Shown piece by piece: positions 12,374 through 25,454 of a stretch of 64,000 bases of DNA (its first letter is position 1; each line of letters opens with the position of its first letter). Position numbers and translations under genes: made by a program. This stretch comes from Biscogniauxia marginata (lineage: Eukaryota; Ascomycota; Sordariomycetes; Xylariales; Xylariaceae), in NCBI GenBank assembly GCA_022695795.1, contig MU404165.1:1-64000 (forward strand), written 5' to 3'. The notes under the pieces were generated by a model that searched no databases, was not told the origin of the DNA, and was given only the letters and a program-made list of their open reading frames with translations.

Positions 12374-12757
12374 TGTAACGAACCTCTTTATGTGTTCCTA
12401 GTCAGCTAACTTCATAAATAAGTACGTACTAGGTTTTCTTAATTTAAAAGTAATAATAAGTTAAAATTAATTCAATTAATTTATAATGTTATGTTCGTTA
12501 AAGAGGTTTTAAGGTACTCTCATTATAGTATTAAAGAGTGATTATAGTCTTAGATTAATAACTAAGGAACTAGAATAAATAACTAAGGAACTAGAATAAA
12601 TAACTAGATGCACAAGGAAATTCTAATCTATTTATACTTATTTCTCCTTTCCTTAAAATAAGTGAGTCGCTAAATCGCTCTACTAAGGGGAGCGATTCAC
12701 TGATTCTCTCGTTAAACCACGTGACTAGGACGTAGTTCCATTCTAGGGTCCGTAACA
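12374..12757 (-). repeat. Element A 5' LTR
   Basis: This 384-bp LTR is equal to the 3' LTR at 5306-5668 plus a perfect tandem 21-bp duplication (unit TAACTAAGGAACTAGAATAAA, near 12560-12605), which accounts exactly for the length difference. It is followed by the target duplicate tagtg. Confidence 0.85.
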
Positions 12758-15700
12758 TAGTGCTAACTTGTAATTAACTTTCAAAATAACCTTTTTAATT
12801 TTATATGGTCCTAATTTCTTGAATTTAAGTTTTTTGCTAAGTCGTTTTGTTTTAATATAAGGTGTTTTTAATGTTACGCCTTGTTATTAACGAAGTAAGT
12901 AAATTATGTCTCCTCTCTTAAGAATTAATTCCTTAATTCTTTTTTTATTATAATACTTTATTATTTTATTTTAAATAAATTGTAACTCTTTTTATAGCCG
13001 TTATTATACTACCTAGACCTTTTCGGATAATACCTTTGCTCTTAGGGCCTTTATTTCGACTCTTGGTGCTTTCGTGAGTTCGATCGGTTGTTTTTAGACT
13101 TCCGCCCTTTGCCCGTATACTGCCTCGTGTAATGTTATTTTTATGTTTTTATTAACCAAAGTGTTATATGTTATTTAGGTTATTAGTAGTAATTTTATTT
13201 AGTTATTTATTTCGTAGTTAATATAGCTTTATAAATATTATTTTATTGTTTAGTTTAGTCTTTTTATTTATTTGTTTATTTAAGGGTAATACGTTATAAA
13301 CAACTTTTATTTAACTCTTATCCGTTTTATTAGATTTATTCAAAACTTTAAAGTAAATAACTTGTCTTTATTTAAAACAATGCGTTCCGGTAGTTTATAT
13401 TTACTAACGTATTCTCTTAAGAAATTAAAGGCTAGCTATTTTGCTATATTTAATTTATTAAATGGTAAAAAGTAGACATATTTTATAAGTTTATTAATAA
13501 TTACTTATATATTATTATAAGGTACTTTTATAATAAGATCTTTTAACTTTAGAAGTTTTATTACGAAATCCCATATAATTATATACCACGCTTTATTAGG
13601 TATTTAGGTTAGTTATAGTAATTTATATGGTTTATATCGTAATACTTTAGCCTTATTATAGATATTATAATTCTTTATAATTCTTTTAATTATTTGTCAC
13701 ATTCCTGGAAAGTCGAATTCTTTTTAAAGTCGTTTTATTATTTTGAAAATTCCTTGGTAGCCGTGTAAAGGATGTTCGTAAAATTCTTTAACGAATTCGT
13801 CTTATACTCGTTTTAATACGTATACTTTTTCTTTATATAAAAGAAGTTCATTGCTAGATCTTTATTAAGATTATAATTGTTTTTCCTTTTAATTATAATT
13901 TTTCTTGAAACGTTATTTTTAGTTTTTTATATTAATTTACATATAAGTTAATATAATTAATTCGTTATTTTGTTGTTTAAACATCTAAATATCTCTTTTA
14001 TTGATTTTTGATTTATAATTTCTCTTTTTACTAAGAAGATTTACTTAAATATTTTCTTTTCCCTTAATATGCTAGATTTTAAAATTGAATTTAAATAGGA
14101 AAATTATTTAACGCTTATGTTTTTAATTAAGCGTTTATATTATTATAAATCATATAAGGTTCTTATAATTTAAATAAATATTAATAGGTTTCTTAGTTTT
14201 ACTAAGTCATGGTTCTTATTCCTTTAATGCTCTTATAACTATTAATAGTTCCTTATTATAAATTTAATAGTTTAGTTTAGCACTATATAGTGCTTTAAAT
14301 AGGTATGTAACTAGGTATCATTTTTTATTATTCTTTAGTTACTTTAAAACTGCTTTAATGGCGAAATCTAAGGCGTTTATTTTTAGTCGTTTTTTTTTGT
14401 TTTCGTTTGGAAGTTTATATATAACTTTACTGGTTATAACTTCCTTTAATTACTGAAAAGCCTATTTAGCTTCTTTAATGAAATAAAAAGCCTCTTTTAT
14501 TCTCGTTAAGGTAATTAGTTCCGTTAATGGTTTAGCGATACGCTCGAAATCTTTAATGAGTTATTTAACGTAATTAATAAAGCCAAGAAATACGCGTATA
14601 TTTATAACACTTTTAAGTTTTAACTAATCCTTAATTGCTATTATTTTCCCTTTTTAAATGTAAATTTCTCCTAGACTTATTATAAATCCTAAATAATTTA
14701 GTTTTTTAATATGTTATTTACTTTTAATTAAATAAATAAGTAGGTTTACTTTTTCCAGGGCTTTCAACACTTGTTTTACATGTTTCTTATATTCCTTCTC
14801 GCTTTTTAAGTAAATTAATATATCGTTTAAATAAACGAATACAAATTTATCTAGAAACTTACGGAGAATCGTTATAATTATATATTAAAATGTAATAAAT
14901 GTGTTAATAAGTCTAAACAATATAACTTTATACTTATAATATCTATATATCGTTTAAAATGCGGTATATTATTCGTATCCTTTAATTATTTTAATTATAT
15001 AATATTTATCGCGAAGGTTTAGTGCTATAAAGATTTAAGCCTTATTAATTTGTTTTTTTATAAATTTTATTAATAATAACAAGTATTCGTTTTTCTTAGT
15101 TATTTTATTAAGGTATCGATAGTCGATTACTCGTCGCCATATTAAGTTTCTTTCTTTATTAATACGTTACTTCTTGTCTTTGTCGATTTTAAGTACCATG
15201 ATTACCGGGTATCTTAACGAGAACTCTAATTCTTAAATATATCCTTTATTAAGATCCTTTTAAATTCCTTTTTATAATACTCTTTATTTCTCCTAATTTA
15301 TAAGATATACTAGAAATAGTTTTAACTATTTTTTTTCTTTAAAATAAATCTAGTAATTCTACTAGCTATATTTTAATAATTCTTTTTTTGTCTTGTTTCT
15401 AAACAATTTATAGAAACGGAGGTACTCGCGTAATACTCTTTTCGTTAGATCTTTAAGCTTAGTTATTCGAATTATATAAGCGATATATTTCGTTTTTATA
15501 TCCGTTTCTCTAAAGTTACTTATAATACTTATCTCGTAACCCGTAATAATTAACTCCTTTTATTTTTAATCCTAATAAAGCGTGTTTATCTCGAAATTTA
15601 TTTATAGATTATTTTTTTAAACTAATTCATTCTTAATATTATATTATAATTTAATATATATATAATGTTAAAAATGACTTGCTCGAGATGTCTTTAAATA

Positions 15701-18700
15701 GTCACCGAGAAAGGAACTATTTTTCTTAGCATTTTATCATTCTCGTAATTAAATATATATCTTTCGAAGTTCCGTAATTAATATAAACTTTATTTATATA
15801 TTTATAATATTTTATTTTTTTAAGCTATCTCGGTTAAAATATAGCTTTTATTTATTTCTAAGTTTATAAGAGCTTTATACTCTCTTTTATTATACCTGAT
15901 TTTAGTTATAATAGTATTATCGAGTCCCGACTAGACTTTATATAAAGACTTGTTATTTATGGCTTCTCGCTGCCTTACTAGCGAGAGCCTTTGCCGTTTT
16001 TTGGTTTTCTACGCCTTTTCTCTTTTGGGTTTCTTTGAGTTGCTATAACCTAGATGTCCTTCCATTTTTAGGCTTTTATAAGAGCGTGTTTCTAGTAATC
16101 ATTATTTAGATAATTTCTTTAATTATCCTTTACGTAATAAGGGGTAAGAAGTTTATTTTTCATATAAAACCTTGCATATTAAAATTTTAATTCTTTTTCG
16201 AGGGCCTTTTTATAATTTAAATCTATTTTTCTATTAACTCGAAATTTCTTAAGATTTTAAATTATTTTTAAATAAAGTGTATAATTCTTAAGTTCGTTTA
16301 TTAAAAGTAACTCAATATTTCCTTATAAGTTTATATTAATTTCTAGAAACTTCTTTTTTTTTTTGAGGTATACCTTAATAATTCGTTTATAACCTAGTTT
16401 AATTACACGTATTTTTACTTGTTATTTTATTAAGTGCTTTTTTATTAAGTCAAATAAACTAATGTTATATTTAACGCGTTTTTCGAGCTATTATAAAAAA
16501 TATAGTTTTTTTTATAATTCTTATAACTCGTTTTTAACTTCGTCTTTTTTAAAACCCGTTTCGAGTAAGTCGTGTACGTCGCATAATATTAAGATATAAC
16601 ACATATAACCTTTAATAATTGTTTCGTTGCTTCTTTCGGAACTCGGGTGAAAATAACATGCTTTAAAGTAATATAGCCATCGTGGGACGTTGTCGTAAAT
16701 GCATTTATTTTCTTTTATGTCATTATTCTCTAGTTCTTAGGGATAATAACCAGCTTCGTTCTTAAAACTCTTGTGTACTTAATAAGCGTCGTTAATATAA
16801 AAGCTTTAATATAACGATATGTGTTTCCTTGAGTTTTAATAAACATCGTAACTATTATTTATATAAAACCTTTAATTTAAGTTGTTATATTAGCTTTTTC
16901 CTTAGTAGGTTTTATACTTATTATCGTTATAATGGCTTTAATGTAGTTTATTATAGTTTAATTTAATTCTTAAGTCGTATTTTAGTTTATAGTTATTATA
17001 CTCGTATAGTAATTCGTTTTTGTTATATCCTTATTTAGCTTATTTTAATATAAAATATCTTAAGTATAAGTAATTATTCTTTAAATAGTTTTTACAATTA
17101 ACTTAATAATATTTATAAACTTTTTTTATAAAAACTTCCTCGTTTTTCTTTGTTTTAATAATAGTAATAATAAATACTTAGTTTACCTTTTTATTATTTT
17201 TAAAATGAATTTTCGCTTTAAAAGTTCTTTTCTCGGGTTAAGAAATCCCTCTTGTTCTTGGTTCCTATTTCTTAGGACTTCGGCACTCGTTTTTATAATG
17301 TCCTTTCTTTTTATAGTTAAAATACTTAATAGTTGATTTATCTCGTTTCTTTTATTCCTTTTAAGTAGCGTTAATTTTAATAAGGTTTAATTTAGTTTTA
17401 ATGCTTTTCCTAGTTCCGGCACCACTTTTATGATTTCCTCTTTTCAGTTAATCGCCATTTCTTCGTTATACCGTTTTTTTCTTTTTAAGGTACCGTTTAA
17501 AGTTTTCGTTATTAATGGTAATTACTATTATAACGTAATTATTAAACTTTCTTAGGTTTTTTTCTTTATATAGGTTTGTCTTATATAGTTTATTTTTTAT
17601 ATGGTTTTTTAATTTTTAATAAAATAAGTAATATAGGCTTTTAATAAGTAATTATAACTAGCTTACGAGTTTCTTAAATTTAATAACGTAATTTAAAGCC
17701 TTTTTATCTTGTTATAATTTATAAAGTCGAGTTTCGGCTTATTACTTAAGAATTAAATTACTAAATATAAACCTAAGTTATTTTTTAAACTCCTTATAAT
17801 ATTTAAAGACTTTTTTTGTGTTTTCTTAGGCGTTTAATCTGTTTTCTAGATAATCTTTTAATACTAGTTAAAACCAGGTTAAAGCAGTTTCGACGAGGAG
17901 CTGAGATATTATGAGAACCTTTTGTTCTTTAGTGATAATCGTTTTATAATAAAACCGTAAATAGGTTCCGGCTTAGATTAAAAATCCTTTTAAATCGCTT
18001 AACCCATTATATCTACTAAATGTAATTAGTTTAAAACCCTTTATATCGGGGGTTATTATATTGTTTTCGTCGTTTGAGTTATTAGGGTCGCTATTATCTA
18101 GGGGTGGTTTCGGTTACTTGTTTTTAAAAGGTAGAGATTGTTTTGTTTATTTGTTTTCTTTTTTAGGTGTTTTTTCTTATTAAACTTTCGAGGTGTCCTT
18201 TTGTGACTCTTCTTTAGCTGTAATTATAATTAATTCTTGTGTTGGTTTTTCTAAACCCTTTTGTTATATTATAAAAGAATTTAAAGTTTTCGTTTAAGAG
18301 CTTGTTAACTATTATTCTTTTATTTGTTTCTTTTTTTATTACCCTTTAATTTTAAGGGGTATATTTATCTTGGGATGATTCGATCGAAAGTCCCTTTTTT
18401 TAAACCAATATCAAGCACTAATTAAGGAGCTATTAAAATGTAACGAACCTCTTTATATATTCCTAGTTAATTAACTTTACAAGTAAGTACGTACTAGGTT
18501 TTCTTAATTTAAAAGTAATAGTAAGTTAAGATTGGTTTAAGTAATTCACGATATTATATTCATTAAAGAGGTTTTAAAGTACTTTCATTATAATATTAAA
18601 GAGTGATTATAATTTTAAATTAATAGCTAAGGAACTAAAAATAAATGACTAGATACACAAGGAGATTTTAATCTTATTTATAAAAAAGAGAAGGAGGAGT

Positions 18701-18886
18701 AATGTCCTGCATTCTCCACATCTTCTCTTTGATTCTCTATGGGTTTACAAAGAGAGTTATAAAGAATCCCACTTCTCTTTGATTCTCTGTGAATTCACAG
18801 GGAGAGTTACAGAGAATCCTACTTCAGGTCATAGGACCCCCAAGGTCACGTGACCTTTTCCCGTTTTATCCTTGTTGGTCGTAACA
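12758..18886 (-). mobile_element. Gypsy element B, right (5') part
   Basis: This is the continuation of element B after the nested element A. The minus strand carries, from right to left, the 5' LTR (18439-18886), gag, protease, RT (YLNDILIYL near 14790-14850), RNase H and integrase, ending where the chromodomain part resumes left of element A. It aligns colinearly with element A over its whole length. All frames are broken by RIP stops. The sequence right of the 5' LTR (taaaa) does not repeat the sequence left of the 3' LTR (caagt), so the outer ends do not form a normal target duplication. Confidence 0.8.
18439..18886 (-). repeat. Element B 5' LTR
   Basis: This 448-bp LTR starts TGTAACGAACC and ends GTCGTAACA on the plus strand. 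It matches the 447-bp LTR at 3878-4324, including the doubled 50-bp unit, but has clearly fewer RIP changes in its inner half. Confidence 0.85.
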
Positions 18887-19226
18887 TAAAATAATTATTA
18901 AGAATTATATATATTATACTTTAGTATTATACGATATATATGATTTATTTGAAGCAGGTTTTAAAAAAAACGAAGTTAAAAAAGAATTATAAGAATTATA
19001 AGAATTATAAAAGGAATTATATTTTTTATGTTAACTCGAAAAACGAGTTAAGTATAATATTAATTTATTTAGTTTTATAAAAAAGTACTTAATAAAATAA
19101 TAAGTAAAAATATATACGATTAAATTAAGTTATAAACGAATTATTAAGGTATACTTTAAAAAAGAGAAAGAATTTCTAGAAATATATATAAACCTATAAA
19201 GAGATATTAAATTACTTTTAATAAAT

Positions 19227-19651
19227 AAATCTGTTACGAACTAACAAGGGTAGAGGGAATTAAGTTGGTCATGTGATCTGAGGTCACATGACTCCAGAAG
19301 GAATTCTCTATTGGAATCTTGAGAATTAGGGAGAATGCCAAGATTCTTTGTTAGACTCTTGAGAATTAAAGAGAATATAAGTGTTACTCCTTGTAAAGAA
19401 TGAAGTATAAATAGATTAGAATTTCCTATGTGTCTAGTCATTCATTCTAGTTCTTTAGCTATCAATCTAAGACTATAATCACTCTTTGATACTATAGTGA
19501 AAGTACCTTAAAACCTTTTTAATAAACAAAACATTATAAATCACCTAAGCTAATCTCAACCTATTATTACCTTCAAATCAAGAAAACCCAGTACGTACTC
19601 ACCTGTGAAGTTAGTTAACTAGGAATACACAGGGAGGTTCGTCACAAAATC
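19227..19651 (+). repeat. Solo LTR inserted in element C, with target duplication
   Basis: A 415-bp LTR (19232-19646, TGTTACGAACT...GTTCGTCACA) is flanked on both sides by aaatc (19227-19231 and 19647-19651), a perfect 5-bp target duplication. The element C gag sequence continues in register on both sides. Its GC content is visibly higher and it has fewer TpA conversions than the host element, so it inserted later or was hit by fewer RIP rounds. The internal region was presumably lost by LTR-LTR recombination. Confidence 0.9.
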
Positions 19652-22600
19652 TAAGAATTATACTCTTTATTTAAAGATAATTTAAAACTTTAAAAAGCTT
19701 CGAATTAATAAAAAAACAAATTTAGGCTATAAAAAGGTCCTTAAAAAGAATTAAAGTTTTAATATGTAAAGTTTTATATAAAGAATAAACCTTTTACCCT
19801 TTATTATTTAAAAAGTAGCTAATAAGATTATTTAAATAACGATTATTAAAAATACGCTTTTATAAAAGCTTAAGAATAGAAAAACATTAAAGCCGTAATA
19901 ATTTAAAGAAACATGAAAAAGAGGAAACGTAAAAAACCAAAAAACGATAAAAGCTTTTACTAATAAGGTAGCGAGAAACCATAAATAGTAAGTTTTTATA
20001 CAAAGTTTAATTAAAATTTAATAATATTATTATAACTAAAATTAAGTATAATAAAAAGAAGTATAAAGCCTTTATAAATTTAAAAATAAATAAAAATTAT
20101 GTTTTAATTAAAGTAACTTAAAAAAATAATATATTATAAATATATAAATAAAGTTTATATAAATTATGGAATTTTAAAGAATATATATTAAATTACGATA
20201 TAATCCTAAGAATGAATTAGTTTAAAAAAAGTAATTTACGAATAAATTTCGAGATAAACACGCTTTATTAAAATTAAAATTAAAAGGAGTTAATTATTAT
20301 AAGTTATAAAATAAGTACTATAAATAACACTAAAAAAATGGATATAAGGATAAAATATATCGCTTATATAATTTAAGTAATTAAGTTTAAAGATTTAACA
20401 AAGAGAGTATTATGCGAGTACCTCCGTTTTTATAAATTATTTAAAAATAAAATAAAAAAAGAATTATTAAAATATAATTAATAGAATTATTAAATTCATT
20501 TTAAAGAAGGAAAGTAGTTAAAACTATTTTTAATGTATTTTATAAATTAGAAAAAATAAAAAGTATTATAAAAAAGAATTTAAAAAGAATTTAATAAAGG
20601 ATATATTTAAAAATTAAAATCCTCGTTAAGATACCTAGTAATTATAGTATTAAAAGTTAATAAAAATGGAAATTAATATGTCGATAAAAAAGGAAATTTA
20701 GTGTAAAAACGAGTAATTAATTACCGACACCTTAACGAAGTAATAAAAAAGAATAAATATTTGTTATTATTAATAAAATTTATAAAAAGGTAAATTAACA
20801 AAGTTTAAATCTTTATAGTATTAAATCTTCGCGATAATTATTATATAATTAAAATAGTTAAAAGATATAAATAATACACCGCTTTCCGGATGATATATAA
20901 ACATTATAAATATAAAGTTATATTATTTAAACTTATTAACGCACTTATTACATTTTAATATATAATTATAATAGTTTTTCGTAAGTTTTTAAATAAATTT
21001 ATATTTGTTTATTTAAACGATATATTAATTTATTTAAAAAACGAGAAAAAGCATAAAAAATATATAAAATAAATGTTAAAAGCCTTAAAAAGGGTAAACC
21101 TACTCGTTTATTTGATTAAAAGTGAATAATATATTAAAAAACTAAACTATTTAAGGTTTATAATAAGTTTAAAATAAATCCGAATTTAAAAAGGAAAAAT
21201 AATAATAATTAAGAATTAATTAAAACATAAGAATATTATAAACGTATATATATTTCTTAGCTTTATTAATTACGTTAAATAACTTATTTAAGATTTTGGG
21301 CGAATCGTTAAATTATTAATAAAATTAATTACCTTAACAAAAACAAAAAAAGCTAAATAAGCTTTTTAGTAATTAAAGGAAATTATAACTAGTAAAGTTA
21401 TATAAACTTCTAAACGAAAATAAGAAAAAACTACTAAAAATAAACGCCTTAAATTTCGCTATCAAAGCAGTCTTAAAGCAACTAGAAAATAATAAAAAAT
21501 AGTACTTAGTTACGTACTTATTTAAAGCATTACACGATATTAAACTAAATTATTAAATTTATAATAAGGAATTATTAATAGTTATTAAAACATTAAAGAA
21601 ATAGGAATTATAACTTAATAAAACTAAAAAACCTATTAATATTTATTTAAACCATAAAAACCTTATATGGTTTATAATAATATAAACGCTAAATTAAAAG
21701 TATAAATGTTAAATGATTTTCTTGTTTAAATTTAATTTTAAGATTCATTATATTAAAAAAAGGAAAACATTTAAATAAACCTTTTTAATAAAAGAAAAGA
21801 TTATAAATTAAAAATTAATAAAAAAGACGTGTAAATATTTAAATAACAAAATGATAAATTAGTTATATTAATTTATATAAAAATTAACATAAAAAACTAA
21901 AAATAACGTTTTAAAGAAAGTTATAATCGAAAAGAAAAATAATTATAATCTTAATAAGAATTTAATAACGAACTTCTCTTATATAAGGAAAAAGTTTATA
22001 TATTAAAACGGGTATAAAACGAATTTGTTAAGAAATTCTACGAATACCCTTTACATGGTTATTAAGGAATTTTTAAGACGTTAAAACGGTTATAAGAAAA
22101 GTTCGACTTTTTAGAAATGAGATAAATAGTTAAAAGAATTATAAAAAGTTATAATGTTTATAATAAAGCTAAAGCATCACGATATAAACCATATAAATTA
22201 TTATAACTAATTTAAATACCTAAAAAAGCATAGTATATAATTATATGGGATTTCGTAATAAAACTTTTTAAGTTAAAAGATTTTATTATAAAAATACTTT
22301 ATAATAAAATATAAGTAATTATTAACAAACTTATGAAATATGCTTATTTTTTATTATTTAATAAGTTAAATATAATAAAATAATTAGTTTTTAGTTTTTT
22401 AAGAGAATATATTAATAAATATAAATTATTAAAACAAGTTATTTACGTTAAAATTTTAAATTAACCTAATAAAACGAATAAGAATTAAATAAAAGTTATT
22501 TATAATATATTATTCTTAGTTAAATAAATAAATAAAGAGATTAAACTAAATAATAAAATAATATTTATAAAGTTATGTTAATTAGAAAATAAATAACTAA

Positions 22601-23800
22601 GTAAAATTATTATTAATAGCTTAAATAATATATAACATTTCGGTTAACGAGGATATAAAGATGTTATTATATAAAGTAATATACGGTTAAAAAGTAGAAA
22701 TTTAAAAATAATTAATCGAACTCACGAAAACACTAAAAATTGAAATAAAAGCCTTAAAAGTAAAGGTATTATTTGAAAAGGTTTAAATAGTATAATAATA
22801 ACTATAAAAAGAATTATAATTTATTTAAAATAAAATAACAAAGTATTATAATAAAAAAAGAATTAAAGGATTAATTTTTAAGAGAAAAGATATGATTTAC
22901 TTACTTTGTTAATAATAAGGCGCGTTAATAAAAACACCTTAAATTAAAATAAAACGGCTTAACAAAAAACTTAAGTTTAAGAAGTTAAGATTATATAAGA
23001 TTAAAAAAGTTATTTTAAAATTTAATTATAAATTAGTATTATTAAAAAGATTTAAAATACATTTTATGTTTTATGTTTTATTTTTAAAGTTAATAATTAG
23101 TTATAATATTTTATTAAATAAAAAAAGTATTTATTAGAAAAAACATTTAAAAATTATTTAAGCATTTAAAAAACTTAATAAGTAAACTTATTAAGTTTTA
23201 TCGTAAAAACCTAGATCGGTTAAAAGGATTTAAGAGTTAAAGTCTTAATTTAATTAAAACTAGTCGAAAAAAGGAACGACCTCGAAAGAGAAATTAACTT
23301 AAGTAGTTTATTCTTATTTTTTTATATGTTTAATACGCTCTAGTTTTTCTAAATTATTAACACTACAAGAAACGGCTTTTATTATTTTATTATATTAAAG
23401 CTTTTTTTGTTTTCGAACATGTTAAATTCTTATATTTATCGATATTCGCTTTTTTTTAATTTTTTAAGTTTATTTTTAAACTTTTAATACTAAGTAGTAA
23501 CACGCCTTAATTACTTAAATATAAAACCTTAAACGTTATAAAATAGCTAATTATTTTTAATATATAAAAAATAACGAGAAAAGTTTATTTTAAATAAACG
23601 ATAAAAAAGTTTTCGACGTTTATAATATAAATATAAAGCTATTTTAATAAAAGATTTAAAAACCGTAAAAAAAAGAAAAGTTTTATAAGTAGCGCTTTTA
23701 ATAAATAATTATTTAATTATTTTATATATTTAATTAAATATATTAAAAAAATTAAAAAAATCACTTTTTAAAGATAAAAACCTTAAAAAGGGAAAAATAA

Positions 23801-24159
23801 TGTTATAACCTAGTTTTAATTACGTAACTTAAGGTCCCGTGGTATTCTTTAAGTGATCTCGAGATCGCTACGAAATTACAAGATTTAATAAAGATCTCGC
23901 GATTTTAGCGAAATTATAAGATTAAATAAAAAAAACTATAAAAAGTATAAAAAAGAAAAAAAATATAAATAAATTAAAATTTCTTTTATATTTATTTATT
24001 TATTTTTAATTCTTTAGTTATTAATTTAAAATTATAATAAGAATACTTTAAAATCTCTTGAATTAATTTTAATTTATTATTATCTTTAAATCAAGAAAAC
24101 CTAGTACGTACTTACTTGTAAAGTTAGCTAATTAGGAATATATAAAGAGGTTCGTTACA
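23801..24159 (+). repeat. Element C 3' LTR
   Basis: This 359-bp LTR starts TGTTATAACC and ends TTCGTTACA; an A/G-rich tract (GGGAAAAATAA) just before it is the probable polypurine tract. It is of the same subtype as the LTR at 1350-1711. Confidence 0.8.
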
Positions 24160-25447
24160 CATTATAACGTAATTATTAAACTTTTTTAAGTTCTTTTTTT
24201 ATATAAGTTTATTTTATATAACTTATTTTTTATATAGTCTTTTAATTTTTAATAAAATAAATAATATAAACTTTTAATAAGTAATTATAATTAGCTTACG
24301 AGTTTTTTAAACTTAATAGCATAATTTAAAGCCTTTTTATTTTATTATAATTTATAAAGTCGAGTTTTGGTTTATTACTTAAAAATTAGGTTATTAAATA
24401 TAAATTTAAGTTATTTTTTAAACTTTTTTTATATCTTTTTAAGTACTTAATTTATTATTTAAATAATTTTTTAATATTAATTAAAACTAAGTTAAAGTTA
24501 TTTTAACGAGGAGTTAAAATATTATAAAAACTTTTTATTTTTTAATAATAATTATTTCGTAATAAAATCGTAAATAAGTTCTCGTTTAAATTAAAAATCT
24601 TTTTAAATTATTTAACTTATTATATTTATTAAGTATAATTAATTTAAAATCTTTTACATTAAAAGTTATTATATCGTTTTCGTCGTTTAAGTTATTAAGA
24701 TTGTTATTATTTAAGAGTTATTTTAGTTATTTTAGTTATTTTTTTAAATGTTTTTTTAAATAATTCTTTTTATTAAGTTTTAAAGGTGTCTTTTTAGGGC
24801 TTTTTTTTTAATTGTAATTATAATTAACTTTTATATTAATTTTTTAAGCTTTTTTATTATATTATAAAAGAATTTAAAGCTTTTATTTAAAAGTTTATTA
24901 ATTATTATTCTTTTATTTATTTCTTTTTTTATTACTTTTTAGTTTTAAGGGGTATGTTTATTTTAAAACGGTTTAATCGAGAGTCTTTTCTTTTAAATTA
25001 ATATTAAGTACTAATTAAAAAGCTATTAAAATATAACGAACTTCTTTATATGTTTTTAGTTAGTTAATTTTATAAGTGAGTATATATTAGGTTTTTCTCG
25101 ATTTAAAAGTAATAATAAATTAAGGTTAATTTAAAAGATTTATAATGCTTTATTCGTTAAAAAGATTTTAAAGTACTTTTATTATAATATTAAAAAGTGA
25201 TTTTAGTTTTAAATTAATAATTAAAAAACTAAAATAAATAACTAAATATAAAGAAAACTTTATCTTTTTATATATAATTTTATATAAAGTAATATCTAGC
25301 ATCTTTTTTTAATTCTTTATAACTCTTTATAAGAATAACAAAGAATTCTCGATTCTTTATAATTCTTTATAGGAATAATAGAGAATTGCCACGTAACGGT
25401 TTCCACATGGTCACGTGGTTCAGAAAAACCCTTGTTGACTCGTAACA
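24160..25447 (-). mobile_element. Gypsy fragment E: 5' LTR and part of gag
   Basis: This is the minus-strand 5' end of another copy. Bases 24160-25031 align with the gag region of element A (about 11430-12370), and 25032-25447 is its 5' LTR. The left side is cut off by the end of element C. RIP stops interrupt gag throughout. The LTR ends GTAACA at 25447, only two bases before the target duplication of element D. Confidence 0.75.
25032..25447 (-). repeat. Fragment E 5' LTR
   Basis: This 416-bp LTR has its start altered from TGTAACG to TATAACG. Its left half is heavily RIP-converted, while the right 100 bases (after about 25330) keep normal composition. Its middle resembles the solo LTR at 19232-19646 in having repeated AAGAATTCTC-type units. 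Confidence 0.75.
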
Positions 25448-25454
25448 GGTAAAT

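Larger units (their letters stand above)
5306..12757 (-). mobile_element. Gypsy element A, full length, nested in element B
   Basis: This is a complete 7.45-kb Ty3/Gypsy chromovirus on the minus strand: 5' LTR 12374-12757, gag about 12330 down to 10100, then protease, reverse transcriptase, RNase H, integrase and chromodomain, and 3' LTR 5306-5668. RT is visible at 8624-8833 (FRLTNALATFQ, then VYLNNILIYL, where the catalytic YLDD has become YLNN by G-to-A change). The chromodomain end of pol lies near 6317-6560. The plus strand of 5779-6426 holds the antisense accessory frame. It inserted into element B with a 5-bp target duplication (taatg/tagtg). RIP has destroyed every gag-pol frame, so the copy is inactive. 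Confidence 0.85.
18887..24159 (+). mobile_element. Gypsy element C, 5'-truncated
   Basis: This is a plus-strand Gypsy element lacking its 5' LTR and first part of gag. It begins abruptly inside gag at the boundary with element B; 18887-19231 aligns with about 27690-28020 of element D. It then continues through protease, RT (about 20880-21130, motif YLNDILIYL near 21010), RNase H, integrase (about 22000-22620) and chromodomain to a 3' LTR at 23801-24159. A solo LTR is inserted at 19232-19646. It is among the most AT-saturated copies, with no intact frame, which suggests old age. Confidence 0.8.

Noticed and set aside
19241..19441. 66-codon minus-strand frame
   Set aside because: It lies wholly inside the solo LTR at 19232-19646, so it is not a gene.
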